Below, one piece after another: positions 1 through 6,298 of a stretch of DNA of 6,298 nt. The stretch's first letter is position 1; every line of letters starts with the position of its first letter. A model generated the notes under the pieces. That model made no database searches, was not told the origin of the DNA, and worked only from the letters and a program-made list of their open reading frames with translations. Origin of the DNA: Lewinellaceae bacterium (GTDB lineage Bacteria; Bacteroidota; Bacteroidia; Chitinophagales; Saprospiraceae). The DNA is taken from the NCBI GenBank assembly GCA_016712415.1, contig JADJRC010000044.1, positions 1 to 6,298 on the forward strand. The letters are read 5' to 3'. Made by a program: the position numbers and the translations under genes.

Positions 1-987
1 CTCAGGCGACCTTGACTGGAAGAACACGATCGACCAGTTTTCTTCGCGGCGGCAGCAAACAAGCCGACGATCCCTGAGCGGCAAACAACTGGGCTGGCAG
101 GGTCCAGCTTGAAGATGCTCGCCAGATGGGCCGGGGCATTCCGTATTGCCGCACCAGGTTGGGTCATCAGATGGTGGCCCCACAAGTACATTACCCGGGA
201 ACGAAATCGGCAGCGTTCGGCAAACGAGAGCCGCCAGCAATCGGTGCGGATATTCGCCAGCCAAACCCTTGAAAAATTCGCCATAGGTGACCAAGCCCCT
301 GGCGGTGCTGCGAACTGTCGCTGCGTGCTGGCGGAACTTGTTCAGCGGCCTGCTATAGCAGGTGTCGCAGCGGTTGAGACGCGGAAGAAGAACTCCCAAT
401 CGACGCAGACGGCGTATTCGCGACAGCACCCTACGGTTGTCGAAGCACTCGCGGCGAATAAGCAGCGCGCATGTTCGGGATCACGCAGGAATGAAAAAGA
501 AAGCGGGCCAATTCCTGTCCGCTCGGCAAGGTATCGTTGGCACTGGCTCGAAATGCTGGCTCCCGCCAGCGAAATCATCGCCCAGTACGTGATCGCTTTG
601 ATCGATCATCAAGCTGCGACAAAATGCAATTCCGGCAGTGGGATGCTCCTGCAAAGACCTCACAAGGCGCTCGATCATTGTCGGATCGCAATCATCGTCG
701 CACTGCGCAAAAAGGATGAACTCACCTGAAGATTGCTCGATGCCCTGATTCATGACCGGCACCAGGCCGGTGTTCTTTTGATGAAGGACCAATCGAACAT
801 TCGGGTAGTGTTCGTACCGTCGCAGAATTTCGACATTGTTTTGGGTGGAGCAATCATCGATCACCAGAATGTCGACATTTTGATAGCTCTGCCGTAGCAA
901 TCCCTCCATTCGTTTTACAAGGAATTCAGCATGGTTGTAGCTTGGCATCACCACGGTCACGCGACCATGTTCATGAGCTGCGCTCAC
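1..987 (-). CDS. Family 2 glycosyltransferase, 3' end outside window, frameshifted
   Basis: This is a GT-A fold glycosyltransferase that probably transfers a sugar from a nucleotide donor to a cell-surface glycan intermediate at the cytoplasmic face of the membrane. Residues 10-18 read VTVVMPSYN, followed by VIDDCS at 42-47, NTGLVPVMNQGI at 72-83 and the metal-binding acidic cluster CDDDC at 96-100, all classic for family 2. Past about position 540 the frame changes about five times (near 540, 465, 435, 375 and 265). Conserved pieces such as LLIRRECFD, then DWEFFF at about 401-384, then NKFRQH, recover in successive frames, and the last frame stays open to base 1. The start is GTG (987-985), overlapping the epimerase stop, which implies coupled translation. 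Family is sure; sugar and acceptor cannot be read from the sequence. The frameshifts look like sequencing errors, though real decay is not excluded. Confidence 0.88.
984..987 (-). promoter_or_regulatory. GTGA start/stop overlap between epimerase and glycosyltransferase
   Basis: The epimerase stop TGA (986-984) overlaps the glycosyltransferase start GTG (987-985) in the four bases GTGA. This arrangement normally means translational coupling, and it supports GTG rather than the later in-frame ATG at the MPSYN motif as the start, since that ATG would cut off the first beta strand. Confidence 0.75.
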
Positions 988-2112
988 TTGAACAGGCCTT
1001 TCGCCGTCAACTCGCGAAGGCTATCCTCATAGCGGCAGACGTGAACCTGCTCGCCCTTTACCCAACTGACGAATCGGCGCAGGCCTTCCTCGAGGGATAC
1101 TCTCGGATTGAATCCAAGCACGGCCTTGATCCTGGTGAGGGCTGCGAAATTGTGCGGAATATCGCCGACACGGTATTGGCCCGAGATCTCCGTCGGCACC
1201 ATGACACCCAGAAGATTTTGCAAGGTTGTGGCGATGGTCAGCACATCCGTAGCAACGCCAGACCCCACATTGAATACGTCGGATGAGTTCGACTCATAAT
1301 CGATGGCGGCAGTCGTCGCCGCCATGACGTCGTCGATAAAACGAAATCGCGGCTTTCCCTGCCATCCTCAAAGATGTTTATTCCGTTGCCGTTGCGGATG
1401 GGTAGAAAAGATGGACAGTATCCCGGTGTAGGGATTCAGCAGGGACTGACCCGGGCCATAGACATTCTGGTAGCGCAGGGCGACGGTCGAAATGCCGAGC
1501 GCCCGTCCGACCGTAAGTGCCATCTGTTCCTGAGCAAGTTTGGTAATTCCATAGACCGGAACTGGGGCGTACCGGCGTTTCTTCGTCTGAGGCTGCATCA
1601 ATTCGGCAACTGCACCACAGTAGAGGCACGGAAAATCTCCCGGCTCATGTTGCTTTCGGACCTGGTATTTGGGAAGACCGCCCCATGGGTGTAGCAGTGG
1701 TACTTGCCTTCGCCATAGACAGCTCTTGAGGAGGCCACCACCAGCCTCTTTGACCGGGAAAGGCTGGTTTGCGATCAGATCCAGCAAGAGCGTGGTGCCC
1801 CGATATTGACGTCGGCATAGTGGCGAATCGCATACATGGATTGCCCGGTACCGGTCTCGGCGGCGACAGGAACAACGGTGTCGATTCCGGCAAGACCCTT
1901 AAGAGATTCATCCTGATTTGTCACGTTGCCGTGATGGAAATCCACCTTGCCCTGGATCGATCTGAACAATGGCGAAGTGCTTGGATCGGCACCGTGAATC
2001 GCGGCGCCAGGCTATCGATTACGCGAACCTGGTGCCCGCTTTCAAGCAGCGACAACGCCAGCGTGGAGCCAATGAATCCTGCGCCACCTGTAATCAGAAT
2101 ACTTTTTGCCAT
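984..2112 (-). CDS. NAD-dependent nucleotide-sugar epimerase, dTDP-L-rhamnose 4-epimerase-like, frameshifted
   Basis: This is an extended short-chain dehydrogenase/reductase that interconverts nucleotide sugars through a 4-keto intermediate. The start ATG at 2112-2110 gives MAKSILITGGAGFIG, with the NAD-binding GGAGFIG at residues 9-15 and an acidic residue in VIDSL (Asp33), which favours NAD. In later frames come AAETGTGQSMY (about 1870-1838), SSRAVYGEG with the catalytic Ser (1732-1706), a CxxH...CxxC insert (1696-1617), the catalytic YGITK (1553-1539), LRYQNVYGPGQS, NGINIFEDG, and a tail ending in GLFK at the TGA at 984. About 375 codons is the usual family size. At least eight frame changes are needed, some clearly single bases in homopolymers: DFVFIDD needs one more T near 1343. 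The AETGTGQSMY, NVYGPGQSLLNPYTG and zinc-like insert are what I recall from dTDP-L-rhamnose 4-epimerases making dTDP-6-deoxy-L-talose. UDP-glucose or UDP-glucuronate 4-epimerase is the alternative. No clear Shine-Dalgarno precedes the ATG. Confidence 0.88.
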
Positions 2113-2339
2113 TTCGGGGGTCGGGTTGGGGATGAATTGGTTGAATTGGCCGGCCGAAAGCCCCTTGGAAAGGGCGTCGAAGCCTCTGCTGCACCGTCCT
2201 GGAGCAGGAAAGAACGCCGGAGGATCCAAGCTTGCACAGTTTACCTGCCAAAAAGCCCGGCCGCATGGCGGAACTTCAAACAATCGGCGAAACGCAATTA
2301 GGAAACACCCTGTCACGGGTGTCCGATTCTGACTAAGTG
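2113..2339. other. Intergenic region between radical SAM gene and epimerase
   Basis: These 227 bases separate the radical SAM stop (2342-2340) from the epimerase ATG (2112). A minus-strand frame runs open through it into the epimerase, but its translation has no recognisable motif and an ordinary SDR begins at the ATG, so I do not extend the gene upstream. Apart from the hairpin at 2305-2322 I see no convincing promoter with both -35 and -10 elements and no tRNA or riboswitch-like structure. The gap could hold an internal promoter for the epimerase and glycosyltransferase. Confidence 0.5.
2305..2322 (-). terminator. Small perfect hairpin after the radical SAM gene, possible weak terminator
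   Basis: On the minus strand ACACCC and GGGTGT pair perfectly around a six-base loop GTGACA, beginning 17 bases past the radical SAM stop codon. The stem is only six pairs, and the following bases (TTCCTAATT) are not a proper T-run. It could therefore be a weak terminator, an mRNA-stabilising 3' hairpin, or chance. Confidence 0.25.
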
Positions 2340-4322
2340 CTAGGTCACCAATTGAGTCTCAAGCAGGAACTCCGGATGGCACTTGTAGTTGCCTTGGTTG
2401 CGGCCAACCCAGATTGCCTTGTAGCACCATTCCGCCTTCTCGGCCAACGTTACCTTGTTTTCCCAGGCGTATTCCGTCGTTACACGCTTCAGGTCGGCGA
2501 TATCGGTCTTGCCGCCAACCAGGAAATCCTTCCAGGCAAAGCTGGAATCATGCGTTTTTAGTTTTTCCTTGTGGTCCATCGTCGACAAAAGGAATACCTG
2601 GAAACTGATCAAGTCCTCGATCAACACTGGGTCGGTTTCATACTGCATTGTGGCTCCAAATAGCTCACGAAATCGAGAATCGCCTTCTTCAGCGCCTTGC
2701 TGTCGGTGACACACCGGAGCCAGGTCGCTTCCTCTATCGGCCAGTAGATCGGCGCCAGGTCGGGGTCGTAGTGGTCCCATCCGCCCCCCGAGTAGCCCGT
2801 GGCCATGTAGTCCGTCAGAATTCCATATTCCCTGCTGAACAGGGTACCCGTGCCGGCCCGGCAGAAATCGAGAAACATCTCGTAGAACTTGATGAACTTG
2901 AGGCCTCGAACCTGATTGTAAAATTTCGCCACGTACTCGAGGATGCCCAGGCTGTGGAATGCCTGGGCTGTCCAACCATAGAGATACATCTGCCTGAGAT
3001 CTTCGGCGGTGAATGAATTGGCGCTTACCGTGATATTGTCATACTCGGGAATGCTGCCGCGGTTATGGATCGATGAATGCCAGAGGTAGATCGGTGAGCG
3101 AATGGTTTCGATCCCATGGAGCCTGATGTGGTCCGGTTCGTTCATCGGCGCATTGACGAATACGCCGCAGTTGTAGATGAATACAACCGGGCGCGGAAAC
3201 AGTTCCATGATTTGTTCAAGGCCCCGTTTGTAGCTCTCCAGCGTCTCGCCGGGCATACCCATGATGATTTCGGTGTAGTTTTCTATCTTGTGGTCCCGGG
3301 AAACTCTGCAGCAGGTTGAGAAACGATCGAACTTGATGTTGATCGCTTGATGATATTGAGCGTGGTGGTATCCAGGGACTGAACCGCGAGCGTTACCGCT
3401 CGCAGCAGGTCGCATTCCAGCAATTCCGTTGCGGATCGGAATTACACGCTCGTGGACGCCTTGACCCAAGCTATGCCGACGCGCCCCGAAATCCTTTGCC
3501 TGCTTTTCAGATTTCAGCTTCTTCGCCAACTCAAGATCCCGTTCGGCAAAAATTCCGAAATTGGCATCGCAAATATCTACGTAGGGAATCTTGTTGTCCG
3601 CAAACCACTCTATTTCATTGAGCAGTACCTCCATGTTTCGCTTGCGGACCTTGGCCTTGGTGGCGCTGCCCCAATCGCAGAAAGTGCACCGATACGGGCG
3701 CCACGATTGGTTTCCCAGAGGCGAGATGTAGGAAACACCTCGATAGGCTCAACCATATCCCAGACCAAGTTCGTGAGATAAGGCGAGGGCAAGGTATCCA
3801 GGTCTGAAATTCTGGCCGCAGGAAGCGTCCGGAACTCTCTGGTTTCCAGTCCATTTATTTTTGAATAGTCTCGATCTCCGGTGTAGGCCACGAGAATGTC
3901 CCGCAGGGTGATCTCCGCCTCCTGATGGACCAGCATAACGACGAATGGATAGTCGAGGAAGAAATTTCCTTCGACTCGACAACCATTTCCGGGGAACATC
4001 GCCTTCATATTTCAGCGGCACCTGTGGCCCACCGAATATGACGAGGCAGTTCGGATTCCTTTTTGACCTTCCTCGCCAGCAAGGTGGTGATTTCCCAGTT
4101 CCACGTGTAGCAGGAACAAAGCAGAATATCTACATCGGTACACCGCGACAGATACTCGTCAAACCGGTTCCGGAAGACAAAGGTCTTCTCGAACTGAAAC
4201 TGTGACGCCAGATCCGGGAAAGATTTTATGTACGCAAGCAGCGACGCGACGCTGTATGGAAAATGGATGACCGTCCCATACTGGTAATTGAACTGTGCGC
4301 TGAATACCTTTATCTTTTTCAT
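2340..4322 (-). CDS. B12-binding domain radical SAM protein, frameshifted
   Basis: This is a cobalamin-dependent radical SAM enzyme of about 660 codons. The start ATG (4322) gives MKKIKVFSAQFNYQYG and a Rossmann-like B12-binding domain over about the first 130 residues, including DVDILLCSCYTWNWE and, after a frame change near 4048, VIFGGPQVPLKYEGDV. A linker follows with the typical SPYL segment (about 3785), then the radical SAM core with its cluster motif CPYRCTFCDWGSAT (3700-3655). The first Cys of that motif is lost to one missing base. Further on are DICDANFGIF, TLAVQSLDTTTL, IIMGMPGETLESY (the family's GE motif) and NAPMNEP. The C-terminal tail, rich in Trp and Tyr, ends QLVT at the TAG at 2342-2340. 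About eight frame changes are needed. The CDWGSAT variant and DANFGIF are typical of a B12 radical SAM group I recall from bacterial glycan and secondary-metabolite clusters; the reaction is unassigned. C-methylation or a radical rearrangement of a sugar or lipid substrate is inference. Confidence 0.9.
3655..3705 (-). other. Radical SAM [4Fe-4S] motif CxxxCxxC split by a one-base deletion
   Basis: The frame upstream reads WETNRG and then turns to ARIGALS. The next frame reads PYRCTFCDWGSAT. Inserting a single T on the minus strand between bases 3700 and 3699 (GGC-TGC-CCG) restores NRGCPYRCTFCDWG, a perfect CxxxCxxC. Cys2 and Cys3 are at 3688-3686 and 3679-3677. Confidence 0.85.
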
Positions 4323-4660
4323 ATGACATGCATTGCCGGTTTGGCCGCGTCCCTGCTCCGATGTTTACGGATCGTCCAGCCGGGCATTCCTGTTGGTCTG
4401 CGGTGGCTCCAGTCGCCTGGACAACCGCCGGGGCTGGAAAGATCGAAGCCGGTAGTTGATATCGGCCGCGGGGTACTGACATTGTTAAGGAATGGCCGAG
4501 ATGCTGCCGCCCCTGCAAGCCTGTCAAGGAGCGTGGACCGAAGCGGCAGCGCGGCTTTGAAAAAGAACTCAGGAAACTCGGTCGCTTTGCGTTTAAAGGA
4601 CAAAACCCAATGGCCCGCTCGCTTAAACCCCCCGAAGCCAATAGTGTCGGGATCGACTCT
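4323..4660. other. 338-base stretch with no recognisable gene
   Basis: This lies between the tentative methyltransferase stop and the radical SAM ATG. One minus-strand frame is open from an ATG at 4603 to a TGA at 4321-4319 (94 codons), and that TGA overlaps the radical SAM ATG as ATGA. Its translation is rich in Pro, Ser and Arg, shows no motif and matches no family I know. A plus-strand frame is also open across it (4263-4790) but reads as low-information sequence. No strong Shine-Dalgarno is seen just before 4322. Either this is an intergenic leader, or it holds the frameshifted end of the methyltransferase. Confidence 0.4.
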
Positions 4661-5659
4661 TTATCCCTGCCAGCATGGCTTTGGTGGTAGCCACACGCGG
4701 GTTGCCGGTCTCCTGAGGCCCTTCGGAGCAAGATTCTCAAGCAGGTTTTTGGGCAACGATATTCAGTCGAGGCCCGAGAAATGGATCTGAGGAATCGATC
4801 AAGAATTGTGGGCATGAACCTGCCTATGAGTTTCAGCTGTTTCAGGCTTGCGCCGGTTTTCGGATGCACGTTCTCGAAGTCGGAAAACATCTGCTGGCAT
4901 TCGCGTTTCGTGTATGTCGTCGTGTGCGGGATTCTTGCGATTTTCGGTTTCCCAGGCTTCTCGCCCATCGACAGCATCAAACGCATCTGGACAAAATACG
5001 ATCGACCAGGTTGCATACAGCATGATGTAGGGCCTTGCCTCCCGGCTTCAGAACCCGATGGATTTCAGCAATCGAGCGCGCCATGTCGGGCGAGTGGTGC
5101 AATACCCACCGCTGGAACACACGACATCCACCGTCGAGTCGCCCACGGGGATGAAGCGGGCGTCGGCCTGCACACCCAGACCTTTTCCGCCAACCTTCCG
5201 GATCAGTGATTCCGCCGCGGCCGCCGCCTGGGAGGTAATGTCCATGGCAATGCAATTGGCTCCCGAGTGCGACAGCAACAGCGCTTCGGTACCGGCCCCT
5301 GCTCCTATATTGAGCACGCTCTTGTTCGTCAGGGAATCCAGCGGCAGGTCGACGTCGATGGAGCGAGTCGTTGGATTTCTGCCATTCGATGTGTCTTTCG
5401 ATCCACGCCGTCAGTGCGTCGAGATCACCGTCAAAGATCGGCTTGTGCTCAGCGTCCTGGAGTCGCATTTCCCAGCCCTTGCCCCAAACTCGATGATCTT
5501 CAGTGCCGACGAAATGCCTCGTCCGACGGGTACATTTCGCGACAAATCAGCGACCTGATGCCTTCGTGTGTGCCGAATTTCGCGTGGCATGAAACAAGCC
5601 ATGATCGTCAAGGGTTCCGTGACAAACCGGCAGACGATTTCTATTTCCGAACAAGTCAT
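4661..5659 (-). CDS. Class I SAM-dependent methyltransferase, frameshifted, ends uncertain
   Basis: This is a Rossmann-fold methyltransferase, probably acting on a sugar or glycan-linked substrate. Motif I is VLNIGAGAGTE (5317-5285). The acidic residue of MDIT follows at the end of beta 2, then GVQADARFIPVGDSTVDVV (motif II region) and, after a frame change near 5105, SGVLHHSPDMARSIAEIHRV and LKPGGKA, which mark the Methyltransf_11 type. The C-terminal part reads AYIMLYATWSIVF, then PHTTTYTKRECQQMFSDF and LIGRFMPTILDRF. About seven frame changes are needed: GGKAYIM requires removing one C from a CCC run near 5010, and PKNLLENLAPKG requires one more A in the run near 4753. The N-terminus is unsure: ATG at 5659, 5602 or 5533 are all possible, and the first 100 or so codons match no domain I recognise. 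The stop is tentatively TAA at 4663-4661, with TAA at 4625-4623 as alternative. The substrate is unknown. Confidence 0.8.
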
Positions 5660-5695
5660 TTTGGCATTTCGATTCGGGTATTTTGTTGGCGAGTA

Positions 5696-6298
5696 TCAGC
5701 CTTCATGCCGGTGCTCCAGCTGTCCGCTTCCAACGCTCTGCCACCGACCGGATTCCGGGTCGAATCGGCGAATTGCCCGCCCTGGCGAACCGACGACAAC
5801 TGAATAGTCGGGGAACATCATGGGTGACGACAGAGTTGGCACCTATGACGCAATGTTGACAATCCGGGCGCCAATCACGCAAGCATTTTCCCCAATCCAG
5901 CTTCCGTCACCGACTGAAACGGCGGCTTTGAATCGGACGGGCGGGTCCATCGGGCTGAAATATTCGTATCCATGAAGATCGTCGGAGATGAGGGACATTG
6001 TTGGCGGTAAGTACGTAGTCGACGAAGACAACTTCTCGAACTGCAGCTATATGGTTGTTATGACCGAGTATGCAGCCTTGCCGAACTTCAGCCGGGCAGG
6101 CTTTCCGCCGATTCCGTCGCAGTAGAGCCAGCCACCTCGCTGAACTATGGTGTCTTCCGCAATCTCTATGTCTCCGGATCCGTCAAGGCGAAAGGGGCGC
6201 ATGAGAAACGAGCCTGGGCCGAGCGACTTGAAGAGCCTGCCATATATTATCGGGAAGGACAGAGCCCAAATCTTGGCCCGAATCCGCGAGATCAGCTT
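5696..6298 (-). CDS. Hexapeptide-repeat (left-handed beta-helix) acyltransferase, 5' end outside window, frameshifted
   Basis: This is an O-acyltransferase of the trimeric hexapeptide family (WbbJ/maltose O-acetyltransferase-like), which typically moves an acetyl group from acetyl-CoA onto a sugar hydroxyl in the cytoplasm. The first codons lie beyond base 6298. The visible part starts KLISRIRAKIWALSFP, with GSGDIEIAEDTIVQRGG next. After frame changes near 6062 and 6005 it gives HNNHIAAVREVVF, with a likely active-site His, and ISDDLHGYEY. The coil-forming stretch VSVGDGSWIGENACVIGARI (5911-5852) follows, then VIGANSVVTHDVP and, after another change near 5810, DYSVVVGSPGRAIRRFD, the family's classic C-terminal signature. 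The stop is TGA at 5698-5696. The next gene begins about 40 bases on, consistent with one operon. The family is clear; the acceptor sugar and the acyl group are not. Confidence 0.88.

Noticed and set aside
109..729. Plus-strand open frame of 206 codons
   Set aside because: It is antisense to the glycosyltransferase, whose conserved motifs fill this region on the minus strand; its translation is Arg/Ala rich with no motif.
1921..2316. Epimerase start at ATG 2316, adding 68 residues
   Set aside because: The extra residues show no domain and the SDR fold begins properly at the ATG at 2112; it is only an in-frame run through the intergenic region.
1769..2332. Plus-strand open frame of 187 codons
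   Set aside because: Antisense to the epimerase N-terminus and the gap before it; no recognisable domain, and the GGAGFIG motif is on the opposite strand.
2340..2975. Single 211-codon minus-strand protein
   Set aside because: Its first half is an out-of-frame shadow of the radical SAM gene; only the last 100 or so codons are the true C-terminal tail of that gene.
4263..4790. Plus-strand open frame of 175 codons
   Set aside because: It overlaps the radical SAM start and methyltransferase end on the other strand, has low-information composition and no domain. It covers the unexplained stretch, so it is the least certain of these rejections.
4159..5016. Single 285-codon minus-strand protein
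   Set aside because: Only its first part (to about 4760) carries methyltransferase C-terminal sequence. The rest runs out of frame through the gap and into the radical SAM gene, so it is a chimera of frames produced by an indel.
5267..5803. Plus-strand open frame of 178 codons
   Set aside because: Antisense to the methyltransferase N-terminus and acyltransferase C-terminus, both of which have clear motifs on the minus strand.
1..6298. A programmed-frameshift or recoding system
   Set aside because: The breaks lack a shared slippery site or downstream structure, go in both directions, and occur about thirty times in five unrelated families, so error is a simpler explanation.

Overview
The window is a run of five genes, all on the minus strand, that look like part of a bacterial surface-polysaccharide (O-antigen, capsule or exopolysaccharide) cluster. 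In transcription order, from high to low coordinates, they are: a hexapeptide-repeat acyltransferase (5' end outside the window), a class I SAM-dependent methyltransferase, a cobalamin-binding radical SAM protein, an extended-SDR NAD-dependent nucleotide-sugar epimerase resembling dTDP-L-rhamnose 4-epimerases, and a family 2 glycosyltransferase (3' end outside the window). No tRNA, rRNA, CRISPR array, insertion sequence or convincing plus-strand gene was seen. Base composition is moderate to slightly high GC, and codon use with a GTG start is ordinary for bacteria such as Proteobacteria. The sequence alone does not fix a genus.

The dominant property of the window is that every gene is broken by single- or double-base insertions and deletions. 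Reading by hand across the three minus-strand frames, I count roughly thirty breaks, about one per 200 bases. In each case the family-conserved sequence resumes in another frame. Several breaks can be assigned to one missing or extra base, often in a homopolymer. The even spread over all five genes, with catalytic motifs preserved on both sides, fits uncorrected long-read sequence error better than real decay. I therefore annotate whole genes spanning their frames rather than fragments.

Layout: 1-987 glycosyltransferase; 984-2112 epimerase, overlapping the glycosyltransferase by four bases (GTGA); 2113-2339 intergenic with a small hairpin; 2340-4322 radical SAM protein; 4323-4660 a stretch with no recognisable gene; 4661-5659 methyltransferase, both ends uncertain; 5696-6298 acyltransferase.

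Working model (inference): the epimerase makes a nucleotide-activated deoxysugar, the glycosyltransferase transfers a sugar to a growing glycan, and the acyltransferase and methyltransferase decorate it. The cobalamin radical SAM enzyme does an unassigned radical step, possibly C-methylation or rearrangement of a sugar or lipid-linked substrate. That enzyme, in this setting, is the most interesting item in the window.
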